From positions 1-61,200 of the forward strand of contig CAJTNN010000017.1 in NCBI GenBank assembly GCA_910577585.1: DNA of 61,200 nt, read 5' to 3'. Below, piece by piece: positions 24,830 through 32,623 of this stretch; positions within the stretch are counted from its first letter, which is position 1, and the number at the start of each line of letters is the position of its first letter. The position numbers were made by a program, and so were the translations under genes. The DNA is from an uncultured Muribaculaceae bacterium. Lineage in GTDB: Bacteria > Bacteroidota > Bacteroidia > Bacteroidales > Muribaculaceae. The notes beneath the pieces are model-generated. The model made no database searches and was not told the DNA's origin. It saw nothing but the letters and a program-made list of their open reading frames with translations.

Positions 24830-25543
24830 ATGACCCGTCTTAGCGTAAATATCAACAAAGTTGCCACACTGCGCAACGCGCGTGGCGAGAATAATCCCGA
24901 TGTGGTGCGCTTCGCGCTCGACTGCGAGGCCTTCGGCGCACAGGGCATCACAGTACATCCGCGCCCCGACGAGCGCCATATCCGCCGCTCGGATGTGGCG
25001 GCACTCAAGGAGGTGATCGCCACCGAATTCAATATCGAAGGGTATCCCTCAGAAGACTTCCTGCAGCTCGTGGAGCGCACCCACCCCGCACAGGCCACCC
25101 TCGTGCCTGACGCGCCGGGCCAGCTCACCTCCGATTCCGGCTGGGATGTTGTGGCAAATGCCGACATGCTGCGCCAGATATGCCGCCGCCTGCACAGCGC
25201 AGGCGTGCGCACATCAATCTTCGTGGCGGCCGATCCGGCGCAGGTGCGCGCGGCTGCTGAAGTGGGGGCCGACCGTGTGGAGCTCTACACCAAGCCCTAC
25301 GCCGACCTATATCCCACCGACCCGGCCCGCGCCATAGCCCCCTTTATCGAAGCTGCTGCCGAGGCTGCCAGATGCGGCATCGGCCTCAACGCCGGCCACG
25401 ACCTCAGCCTGCAGAACCTCGCCTACTTCCACCGCAATATCCCCAACCTCGATGAGGTGAGCATCGGGCATGCCCTGATTTGCGACGCCCTCTACCTGGG
25501 CATCCGCCAGACCATCGCCGAATATCTCGACTGTCTGCGCTGA
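24830..25543 (+). CDS. pdxJ: Pyridoxine 5'-phosphate synthase PdxJ
   Basis: 237 residues, the normal size. The ATG at 24830 gives MTRLSVNINKVATLRNARG, the family's N-terminus; an in-frame TTG or GTG further up has no support. The TIM-barrel markers are present: 'DCEAFGAQGITVHPRPDERHI' (phosphate and substrate loop with His and Arg), 'EFNIEGYPSEDFLQLV', 'DRVELYTKPYA' and 'GLNAGHDLSLQNL', with the catalytic His and Glu. It condenses 1-deoxyxylulose 5-phosphate with amino-acetone phosphate in the DXP-dependent vitamin B6 route. The ExbB/ExbD/TonB genes follow 142 bp downstream. Confidence 0.97.
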   Translation: MTRLSVNINKVATLRNARGENNPDVVRFALDCEAFGAQGITVHPRPDERHIRRSDVAALKEVIATEFNIEGYPSEDFLQLVERTHPAQATLVPDAPGQLTSDSGWDVVANADMLRQICRRLHSAGVRTSIFVAADPAQVRAAAEVGADRVELYTKPYADLYPTDPARAIAPFIEAAAEAARCGIGLNAGHDLSLQNLAYFHRNIPNLDEVSIGHALICDALYLGIRQTIAEYLDCLR

Positions 25544-25685
25544 TGTCGGCGCCCTGTCGCGGCGATGAACTCTTCAGCCGCCATCGGTGTTATCCATTAC
25601 GGCCCGCGCCACTCTCCGGCACCCTCGGCTGAACTTCACTATTAGCTATATCTACCAAGTATCCCCCCACTGAACCCCCTTTCAC

Positions 25686-26309
25686 ATGGACACCCTGACA
25701 TTCTGGAGCCTCGTCATGGATGGCGGCTACATCATGATTCCGCTGGCACTGCTGCTCCTTCTCACAATCTACGTATTCACCGAGCGCATGATAATCATCA
25801 ACCGCGCCCTCAAAGAGGACCCCACCTTCATGAAGCGCATCCGCGACTATATCCATGAGGCCGACCTCGAGAGCGCGCTGCGCCTCTGCAAGAATACAGC
25901 CACCCCCTATGCCCGGATGATCATGAAGGGTATCCAGCGCATCGGACGCCCCACGCAGGATGTGCTCACGGCCATCGAGAACTGCGGCAACCTCGAGATT
26001 GCCAACCTCGGCAAGGGACTCCCCTGGCTCTCCACCACCGCCGCCGGCGCACCGATGCTCGGATTCCTCGGCACCGTCGTGGGCATGATACAGGCATTCT
26101 TCACCCTGGCCAAGGCCGGAGCCGCATCCAACATCACCCTGCTCTCCGGAGGCATCTATCAGGCTCTCGTCACCACTGTGGCGGGTCTGGTAGTGGGCAT
26201 CATCGCACTCTTCGCCTACAACTATCTTGTGGCACGCATCAATCGCGTCATGACCCGCCTCGAGGCCCGCAGCATCGAATTCATGGATCTTCTCAACGAA
26301 CCCGCCTGA
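25686..26309 (+). CDS. ExbB/TolQ/MotA-type proton channel protein
   Basis: 207 residues with three membrane helices (about 10-32, 110-132 and 155-178). The conserved TM2-TM3 core 'GLPWLSTTAAGAPMLGFLGTVVGMIQAFFTLA' and 'GGIYQALVTTVAGLVVGIIALFAYN' is typical of ExbB/TolQ. It would form the pentameric stator with ExbD and use the proton gradient to power a TonB-like transducer. The ExbD gene starts 10 nt after its stop and the TonB-like gene follows, so the three form one energy-transducing unit in the inner membrane. Confidence 0.95.
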   Translation: MDTLTFWSLVMDGGYIMIPLALLLLLTIYVFTERMIIINRALKEDPTFMKRIRDYIHEADLESALRLCKNTATPYARMIMKGIQRIGRPTQDVLTAIENCGNLEIANLGKGLPWLSTTAAGAPMLGFLGTVVGMIQAFFTLAKAGAASNITLLSGGIYQALVTTVAGLVVGIIALFAYNYLVARINRVMTRLEARSIEFMDLLNEPA

Positions 26310-26319
26310 ACCCGCCGCC

Positions 26320-26766
26320 ATGCCCCTTAAACGCCAGTTTCCCACCCTCGAGACCTTCTCGATGTCGTCGATGACCGATGTCATCTTCCTGCTGCTGATC
26401 TTCTTCATGGTCACCTCAACACTGATTCATCCGGCCGCCATCGACGTCAATCTGCCGCAAAGCGGCGAGCAGACCTCGCAGAAACCCACCACGGAGGTCT
26501 ACGTCGACTCCGTGCGAAATATCTATCTCGTGGAAGACCGCAACGACTCGACCGGACTGCTGAGCATCCCGCGCCGCATACAGCTCGATTCGCTGGCGCC
26601 CCGCCTTACGGCCATCCAGCGCGTCGACTCGATGCGCCCCGTGGCACTCTATGCCGATGAGCGTGTGCCTTACGGCTATGTGGTCGATGTGCTCGACATG
26701 GCCGCCCGCAGCAATCTGCGCCTCGTGCTCGCCACCAAGGCCCGCAGCGTGGCCCAGCCAGAATAA
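26320..26766 (+). CDS. ExbD/TolR-type biopolymer transport protein
   Basis: 148 residues. A short cytoplasmic N-terminus is followed by one membrane helix (about 19-35, TDVIFLLLIFFMVTSTL) that starts with Asp20, the residue that carries protons in this family. A periplasmic domain of about 100 residues ends in 'VVDVLDMAARSNLRLVLAT', as usual. It works with the ExbB-like protein just upstream. Confidence 0.94.
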   Translation: MPLKRQFPTLETFSMSSMTDVIFLLLIFFMVTSTLIHPAAIDVNLPQSGEQTSQKPTTEVYVDSVRNIYLVEDRNDSTGLLSIPRRIQLDSLAPRLTAIQRVDSMRPVALYADERVPYGYVVDVLDMAARSNLRLVLATKARSVAQPE

Positions 26767-26852
26767 GCCCCCCTCGCGCCAAGGCGCTCCCTATCACTCC
26801 CTGCTGAAATCTATTTTCACTCACCTCTCCCCCTCATGATTCCCCCCTGACA

Positions 26853-27635
26853 ATGAACAACTCCAACTCCCGGCCCACCGACCCCCACGCACCACGCCGA
26901 CGCGACTCACTGATCGCCGCCGGCGTGACGCTGCTGATGGCCGTGCTGATATTCTGCTTCCTCTTCTGGGGCGAAATCGGGTTTGACCGCCGGCAGATGG
27001 CCGAAGCATCAATACCCGAAATCGGACAAGAGGAGGAGGAACTCTTCCTCGACCCCCAGCTGCTCGACCTTGGCGAGGAGGAGAGCCAGCTCAAGGATGA
27101 CGCCGCAGCTCCGGCGCAAGGCACACCTGAAGTGGTGGAGAAGCCTGACCCGAAAGTCACTTCGCCACGCCTGAAAGGTGAGAATCCCAAGCCGGCGCCG
27201 CCCAAAGAGAAACTCGTCAGCCAGACCAAGCCCTCGCCGGTGAAGACCACCGAACCCAAAGCCACCGACAAAGAGGTGCGCAAAGTCCAGAGCAAGACAG
27301 CCGGAGCCTTCTCGCCCGATAATGGCCAACCCACAGGCCGCAACAACTCAGCCGGGTCAGCCGGCAACCGCACCGGCATCGCCGGACACTCCGACGGCTG
27401 GAAATTCCTCGGCTGCCCGTCGCCCGATGTGAAGCTGCGCAACAAGACCGTCATCACCGTCAGAGTCACCGTCAACTCGCGCGGAGCCGTGACCTCGGCT
27501 GTAGCCTCGGGAGGCAACGCCACTCTGCGCGCCGCCTGCGAGCAGGCCGCCCGCGCCGCACGTTGGCAACCCCTCGACCCCTCGAAGGCCCGCACCGCCA
27601 AAGGCACCATCACCTTCACAATCACCCCCCGCTGA
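26853..27635 (+). CDS. TonB/TolA-like energy transducer
   Basis: 260 residues. The N-terminal cytoplasmic part is Arg-rich, then one membrane helix (about 20-42) leads to a long acidic and then Pro/Lys-rich periplasmic linker (55-165). A small C-terminal domain of about 90 residues follows (TVITVRVTVNSRGAVTSAVASGG, then 'ACEQAARAARWQP' and 'GTITFTITPR'), matching the TonB C-terminal fold. It would span the periplasm and pass ExbB/ExbD energy to TonB-dependent outer-membrane receptors, none of which are in this window. The gap to the ExbD gene is 86 nt. Confidence 0.9.
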   Translation: MNNSNSRPTDPHAPRRRDSLIAAGVTLLMAVLIFCFLFWGEIGFDRRQMAEASIPEIGQEEEELFLDPQLLDLGEEESQLKDDAAAPAQGTPEVVEKPDPKVTSPRLKGENPKPAPPKEKLVSQTKPSPVKTTEPKATDKEVRKVQSKTAGAFSPDNGQPTGRNNSAGSAGNRTGIAGHSDGWKFLGCPSPDVKLRNKTVITVRVTVNSRGAVTSAVASGGNATLRAACEQAARAARWQPLDPSKARTAKGTITFTITPR

Positions 27636-27689
27636 CACATCGCCGCCACCCCCTCTGACGACTCAAATGTAAGATTTCTCATCTGAAAT

Positions 27690-27720
27690 TTTGCATTTAA
27701 TTACAAAAATGCTAAATTTG
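27690..27720 (+). promoter_or_regulatory. Full-consensus Bacteroidota promoter (TTTG-N19-TAAATTTG)
   Basis: TTTG at 27690-27693 and TAAATTTG at 27713-27720 with 19 nt between them match both the -33 and -7 elements. The start codon of the AlaDH/PNT-like gene is 22 nt downstream. This is the best promoter in the window. Confidence 0.85.
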
Positions 27721-27742
27721 GGAATAATAAAATATTTGAACC

Positions 27743-28843
27743 ATGGACTATAAAGATGTCAACGTGCTTGAGCCCGAGCTTAAGCTGATCACACCCTTCG
27801 ACCATCAGGGTAAGATTTCGGTAGGCGTTCTCGCCAACTATGCCGATGATGAGGAGACCCGATTCCTCCTCACCCCCGAAGCCTGCGGACTGCTGACGTC
27901 GGCGGGTATAGAGGTCACCATCGAAGCCGGCGCCGGCGTCGACATCTCGTTCAGCGATGAGGCCTACGCCGATTTCGGCGCCAAAATCGCCACCCGCGAT
28001 GAGACTATCAAGGCGAATGTCATACTCAGCTACTCTCCGCTGCGCACAGCCGATGTGAAGAAACTCTCAAAAGGGGCCACCCTGCTCTGCATGACCGGCG
28101 ATGAGCTCTTCAAGGCCGAGACCGTGCAGGCGCTGATGGAGAATCAGATCACCTGCGGCGCGCTCGACAATATGTATTCTTTCAACGATGAGCCGGTGTT
28201 TGCCAACATCGTGCAGGAAATCGATGGCCGCGCGGCAATCCTCTTCGCTCAGGAACACCTCTCCTACCTCGGCGGCGGCAAGGGTGTGCTGCTCGCCGGC
28301 GTGGCAGGCATCAACCCCTGCGAGGTGATGATCATCGGCGAGGGTCAGAATTGCCTCTACGCCGCCAAGGCCGCCATCGCCAGCGGCGCTTCAGTGACAC
28401 TGCTCAACAACGACATCTCGATGCTCCAGGCTGCCCGGCAGTTCTGCGGCGAGAGCCTCACCACAGTGGCCATACATCCGCGCGTGCTCTATAACCGCGC
28501 CAAGTCGGCCGATGTACTCATCCTCGGCTCCACCACCCGCCCCTTCGAATTCCCCAATAAGCTCAACCTCATCATGAAGGATTCAGCTTTCGTGATGAAT
28601 TTCAAGGATATACATCCCTCCACATCGGTGCCCCGTACTGTGGCAATGGGGCTGAGCAACGCTCTGGTCAACTTCTTCGATGAGATGATCATCAAGAATG
28701 GCTTCGATGCGATGGTGCAGAGCTCAAAGGGTGTGCAGGCAGGCATTGTCACCTATCGTGGCAAGCTCGTCGACAAACTCATCGGCTCATATCTGCATCT
28801 GCCGGCCGTCGACCTCAAGATGATGCTCAGCGTCAAGAACTGA
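27743..28843 (+). CDS. AlaDH/PNT-superfamily protein with degenerate active site
   Basis: 366 residues. The fold is recognisable from 'TRFLLTPEACGLLTSAGIEVTIEAGAGVDISFSDEAY' (39-75) and the Rossmann part 'GVAGINPCEVMIIGEGQNCLYAAKAAIASGASVTLL'. Key residues differ from alanine dehydrogenase: the catalytic Lys of the usual KVKEP motif is missing (LSYSPL at 95-100), the His of YLHLA is Cys116 (LLCMT), and the last Gly of the NAD-binding GxGxxG is Cys (GEGQNC). So it is unlikely to be a normal alanine dehydrogenase or transhydrogenase. It has a full-consensus promoter, which suggests good expression. Its function is unknown. Confidence 0.8.
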   Translation: MDYKDVNVLEPELKLITPFDHQGKISVGVLANYADDEETRFLLTPEACGLLTSAGIEVTIEAGAGVDISFSDEAYADFGAKIATRDETIKANVILSYSPLRTADVKKLSKGATLLCMTGDELFKAETVQALMENQITCGALDNMYSFNDEPVFANIVQEIDGRAAILFAQEHLSYLGGGKGVLLAGVAGINPCEVMIIGEGQNCLYAAKAAIASGASVTLLNNDISMLQAARQFCGESLTTVAIHPRVLYNRAKSADVLILGSTTRPFEFPNKLNLIMKDSAFVMNFKDIHPSTSVPRTVAMGLSNALVNFFDEMIIKNGFDAMVQSSKGVQAGIVTYRGKLVDKLIGSYLHLPAVDLKMMLSVKN

Positions 28844-28910
28844 TCCTTGCTACCTGCCTGTCAGGAATCAGAATTTCATCACATAAGATACTCACTTCCA
28901 CCGAAGAGCG

Positions 28911-29993
28911 ATGCGGATCATTCATATCGTGCATGGCAACTCCATGGGTGGGGCGCAGCGCTACGCCCTCGACATATGCCGCCATTACGCGGCCGCAGGG
29001 CATGACGTCATGGCCATCACCCGCGACGCCAAAGCCATCGACTCGCAGTTTGCCGCCGCCGGCGTGCCGCTGCTACATGCGCCGCTGCGCGACTACCCCG
29101 ACCTCTTCTCTTCGCTCGCGTTGCGCCCGCTGCTGGCCGAGGCGCCTCGCGGCAAATGCGTGGTGCATGTCCACCGCTACCGCGACGCACTGACCGCCAT
29201 CCTCGCACGCCGCATGGCGCGCCGACCCGATGTGCGCATCATCGTGACTCGCCATATCTCGGAGCCGGCCAAGGATAATCATCTCCGACGCTTCATCTAC
29301 CGCCACGTCGACGCGCATATCTTCGTGTCGGAATTCTCACGGCGCGAGTTTCTGTCGCGCTGGCCGCATGGCCGCTATCCGCTCGACCCGACACGCCTGC
29401 ATGTGGCCTTCAACAGCCGCAACGTGGCCCCCACACCCACTCCTGAACCCGAACGCGGCGCCATCACCGCCATGTACCACGGCACACTCCGCCAGGGGAA
29501 GGGACTCGACACCCTCATCCGCGCCATGGCCCTGCTCAAGGATACCCGCCTGCGCCTGCGCATAGCCGGCACCGGCGACCCCGACTACACCGACTCCATC
29601 CGGCGCCTCGCCATCTCGCTCGGCGTCATGGACTCGATTGACTGGAGCCTAAAGGTGGCCGACCCGTCGAGCCTGATTCCGGCCTCGCACTTCGGCGTGC
29701 TCCCCTCTTCGATGGCTGAGGCCTTCGGCATGGCCAATATCGAATATATGGCAGCCGGACGACCGCAGATCTGCACCTTCAATGGTCCGCAACCCGAATA
29801 TCTCACCCCCGGCGTCGAGGCTCTTGAGATACCCCCCTCCGACCCCGAGGCACTCGCTGCGGCGATGCGCACCCTCTACGCCGACAAGGAGCTGCGACAG
29901 CGCCTCGGCCACGCCGCCGCAGAGCGCTACGCCGCCTCGCTGGCATGGCCCCACTTCATCAGCCATATCGACCGAATCTATGGATTATCTTAA
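28911..29993 (+). CDS. Glycosyltransferase family 4 (GT-B fold)
   Basis: 360 residues. It starts with 'IIHIVHGNSMGGAQRYALDICR', the usual acceptor-side loop of GT4 enzymes. The C-terminal donor domain has 'YHGTLRQGKGLDTLIRAMALL', 'LRLRIAGTGD' and the E-x7-E motif (EAFGMANIE), followed by 'AAGRPQI' and 'LEIPPSDPEALAAAM'. It uses a nucleotide-sugar donor to build a surface glycan in the cytoplasm; the exact sugar is not known. The gene end overlaps the NAD kinase start by 14 bp, so the two are co-transcribed. Confidence 0.92.
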   Translation: MRIIHIVHGNSMGGAQRYALDICRHYAAAGHDVMAITRDAKAIDSQFAAAGVPLLHAPLRDYPDLFSSLALRPLLAEAPRGKCVVHVHRYRDALTAILARRMARRPDVRIIVTRHISEPAKDNHLRRFIYRHVDAHIFVSEFSRREFLSRWPHGRYPLDPTRLHVAFNSRNVAPTPTPEPERGAITAMYHGTLRQGKGLDTLIRAMALLKDTRLRLRIAGTGDPDYTDSIRRLAISLGVMDSIDWSLKVADPSSLIPASHFGVLPSSMAEAFGMANIEYMAAGRPQICTFNGPQPEYLTPGVEALEIPPSDPEALAAAMRTLYADKELRQRLGHAAAERYAASLAWPHFISHIDRIYGLS

Positions 29994-30864
29994 CCCTGCA
30001 CATATAGTGGCCATCGCCGGCCACACCCATCAGCGGGAGTACCTGCCGCAGATTGCCTCGCTGCTCGATGAATTGCGCACCCGCTCGATCCGCATAGCCA
30101 TCGAGCGCCGCTTCGCCTCTTACCTGTCAGACAACTCGGTGCGCATCAGCCCCGAAGAGATTTGCGCCACACCCCCCGCCGAGGCCGACGCGGCAATCAG
30201 CATCGGTGGCGACGGCACCTTCCTGCGCACCGCCCGATGGATCGGTCGCCTGGAGATTCCGGTGCTGGGCATAAACACAGGCCACCTCGGATTCCTGGCC
30301 AGCCAGAGCCCCGACGAGAGCCGGGCCATCGCCGACATGCTCGCCAAGGGTGAGGCCACTGTCGAGAGCCGTCTCGCACTACGCCTCGACGCACCCGACC
30401 CGTCGCGCCTTCCCCCGCTCCCCTACGCACTCAATGAAGTGGCCCTCCTGAAAGAGGAGACGGCCTCGATGCTCAATATCAACGTCGGCATCTCGGGCAC
30501 ACATCTCGCCGACTTCCTCGCCGACGGACTCATCATATCGACCCCCACCGGTTCGACGGGCTACAGCCTCTCGGTAGGTGGCCCCATCATCTTCCCCACC
30601 CTCGATGTGGTATGCATCGCCCCCATCGCCCCGCACACCCTCACCGCCCGACCGATTGTGGCCCCCGGCGACGGCCGCATCACCACCTGCACCACCTCAC
30701 GCGCCTCCAGCTATCGCGTCAGCCTCGACGGCGTCTCCTTCATCATGCCCGTAGGCACCCCCCTGACCATCACCCGCGCCGACTTCTCCCCCCGCGTAAT
30801 CCACCCCCTCGACGAGTCATTCGCCGCCACACTCCGCGAAAAACTCCACTGGGGAGTCCGCTGA
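29980..30864 (+). CDS. nadK: NAD kinase
   Basis: 294 residues from the ATG at 29980, which overlaps the glycosyltransferase gene by 14 bp; upstream codons of the frame are inside that gene. The catalytic motif GGDGTFLRTAR, 'NTGHLGFL', the 'NEVALLKEETASM' stretch and 'TPTGSTGYSLSVGGPI' identify ATP-NAD kinase. It phosphorylates NAD to NADP in the cytoplasm. The C-terminus keeps the beta-sandwich half. It is ended by the hairpin at 30868-30891. Confidence 0.97.
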   Translation: MDYLNPAHIVAIAGHTHQREYLPQIASLLDELRTRSIRIAIERRFASYLSDNSVRISPEEICATPPAEADAAISIGGDGTFLRTARWIGRLEIPVLGINTGHLGFLASQSPDESRAIADMLAKGEATVESRLALRLDAPDPSRLPPLPYALNEVALLKEETASMLNINVGISGTHLADFLADGLIISTPTGSTGYSLSVGGPIIFPTLDVVCIAPIAPHTLTARPIVAPGDGRITTCTTSRASSYRVSLDGVSFIMPVGTPLTITRADFSPRVIHPLDESFAATLREKLHWGVR

Positions 30865-30867
30865 CAC

Positions 30868-30891
30868 TTTTGCGGTGGGGGCGCAAATTTT
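30868..30891 (+). terminator. Hairpin terminator after nadK
   Basis: TTTGCG pairs with CGCAAA (30869-30874 with 30882-30887) and is followed by TTTT. The stem is short, and the next promoter starts about 35 bp later. Confidence 0.55.
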
Positions 30892-30926
30892 CGGGGGGAA
30901 ATTGAGGGGGTTTGCGGAATTATTGT

Positions 30927-30934
30927 TATTTTTG
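30927..30934 (+). promoter_or_regulatory. -7 box placing transcription start at the prenyltransferase start codon
   Basis: TATTTTTG matches TAnnTTTG. The ATG lies 8 nt downstream (30942), so transcription would begin at or very near the start codon, giving a leaderless or nearly leaderless mRNA. Confidence 0.6.
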
Positions 30935-30941
30935 CAGTCTG

Positions 30942-31919
30942 ATGCAGCACTTCGACCATATACTATCGCGCCTCTCGCCCGAACTTGACAGGATGAACAC
31001 CATCATCCGCACCTCGCTCGCTACCCCTAACGCGCTGATGAACCAGATCGTGGAGAGCTATCTCACCACCAAAGGGAAGCAGATCCGACCGGTGCTCGTG
31101 ATGCTGAGCGCCAAGTTCTTCGGCGGCGTCAACGACGACACTCTCTATGCCGGCGCTGCCCTCGAAATGCTTCATAACGCCTCGCTGATTCATGACGATG
31201 TGGTCGATGAGACAGCTCTGCGACGCGGTGTAGCCACTGTCAATGCCACTTGGGGCAACCATCTGGCTGTGCTCGTGGGCGACTTCTTCGTCTCCAATGC
31301 CCTGGCCGCCGGCATCCGCACCGGCCACCTCGCCGTCATCTCGGCACTCTCCGACCTCGGCAAGGAACTCTCGCTCGGCGAAGTCGACCAGATATGCAAC
31401 GCCCGCGAACATAACCTCGACGAACGCAGTTATATCGATATGATACGCAAGAAGACGGCGTCGCTCTTCATCAACTGCATGAGAATGGGGGCCCAGACTG
31501 CCGGTGCCGACGACCAATCGATCGCTCCGATGACTGAGTTCGCCGAAAAACTTGGCATCGCCTTCCAGATCCGCGACGACATCTTCGACTACTATCATGA
31601 CCCACGCATCGGCAAACCCACCGGCAATGACCTCCGCGAAGGGAAGGTGTCGCTGCCACTGCTCTATGCACTGCGCCCCGAGGCCAAGGGGGATGAGGCC
31701 GATGAGCTCCGCGCCATCCTGCGCCGCGGCGACCTCTCGGAGGCTGAAATCTCTCGCCTCGTGGAGTTTGCCAAAGCCCACGGCGGAATAGAGTATGCCT
31801 TCGATTATATGCGCCGTCTGCAAAGCGAGGCACTCGAAATTCTCTCGCAATACCCCGACTCCGACTGGCGCCAGGCTTTCGCCGACCTCTTCGAGTTCAT
31901 AATCGCACGCACCCGATGA
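30942..31919 (+). CDS. Polyprenyl diphosphate synthase (octaprenyl/menaquinone side-chain type)
   Basis: 325 residues from the ATG at 30942; the TTG at 30912 lies before the promoter's -7 box and is rejected. The two Asp-rich motifs are DDVVDETALRRG (about 82-93) and DDIFDYYHD (about 209-217). KGKQIRP near residue 45 is the usual N-terminal motif. The 'ALEMLHNASLIHDD' helix lacks large residues that would stop chain growth early, which fits a long-chain (C35-C50) product for menaquinone. The stop overlaps rnhB by 4 bp (ATGA). Confidence 0.94.
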   Translation: MQHFDHILSRLSPELDRMNTIIRTSLATPNALMNQIVESYLTTKGKQIRPVLVMLSAKFFGGVNDDTLYAGAALEMLHNASLIHDDVVDETALRRGVATVNATWGNHLAVLVGDFFVSNALAAGIRTGHLAVISALSDLGKELSLGEVDQICNAREHNLDERSYIDMIRKKTASLFINCMRMGAQTAGADDQSIAPMTEFAEKLGIAFQIRDDIFDYYHDPRIGKPTGNDLREGKVSLPLLYALRPEAKGDEADELRAILRRGDLSEAEISRLVEFAKAHGGIEYAFDYMRRLQSEALEILSQYPDSDWRQAFADLFEFIIARTR

Positions 31920-32581
31920 GCCTCCTGCCATATATGAAAGAGGGGCTGGCCGAGGCCGGCTGCGATGAGGCCGGACGCGGTTGCCTCTGCGGACCGGTGG
32001 CCTGCGCGGCGGTAATTCTGCCCCCCGATTTCGACTGCCCGGAGCTCAACGACTCAAAACAGCTCTCCGAATCGACCCGCTCGGAACTGCGCCTCATAAT
32101 CGAAGATGAGGCCCTGGCTTGGAGCGTGGTGATGGTGGGGCCGGAAGAGATTGACCGCATCAACATCCTCCGCGCCTCAATCACCGGCATGCAACGCGCC
32201 CTCGACCGACTCAAATGGCAACGCATCCTCCCCTCGCCCTACACAAATATACCCGAAATCACCGGCGGCGAAAAGGCTGTGCCCGAACATATACTCGTCG
32301 ATGGCAATAAGTTCTCTCCCTACCACGGCATACCCTACACCACCGTCGTGCATGGCGACGCCACCTACATGAGCATCGCCGCCGCATCGATTCTGGCAAA
32401 GACATACCGCGACGGATATATGCGCCGCCTGGCAGAGGAATTCCCCGGCTACGGCTGGGAACGCAACATGGGCTATCCCACTCGCGAACACCGCCAGGCC
32501 ATAATCAGCAAGGGGCTTACCCCCCACCACCGCCGCAGCTACAAGCCCTGCCAGCCTACCCTCTTCGACCTCCTCGACTGA
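31916..32581 (+). CDS. rnhB: Ribonuclease HII
   Basis: 221 residues. The signature 'CDEAGRGCLCGPVACAAVIL' carries the first Asp-Glu pair of the active site. 'LNDSKQLSES', 'HILVDGNKF', 'GDATYMSIAAASILAKTYRD' and 'GYPTREHRQAI' with 'GLTPHHRRSYKP' follow in the usual order. It removes RNA primers and misplaced ribonucleotides from DNA. Start coupling by ATGA overlap puts it in one operon with the prenyl synthase gene. DNA polymerase I follows after 42 bp, a functionally sensible neighbour. Confidence 0.97.
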   Translation: MSLLPYMKEGLAEAGCDEAGRGCLCGPVACAAVILPPDFDCPELNDSKQLSESTRSELRLIIEDEALAWSVVMVGPEEIDRINILRASITGMQRALDRLKWQRILPSPYTNIPEITGGEKAVPEHILVDGNKFSPYHGIPYTTVVHGDATYMSIAAASILAKTYRDGYMRRLAEEFPGYGWERNMGYPTREHRQAIISKGLTPHHRRSYKPCQPTLFDLLD

Positions 32582-32623
32582 GAGAGTGTGAGGAGTGTGA
32601 AAAAACCCTTTATCTGAATCACT

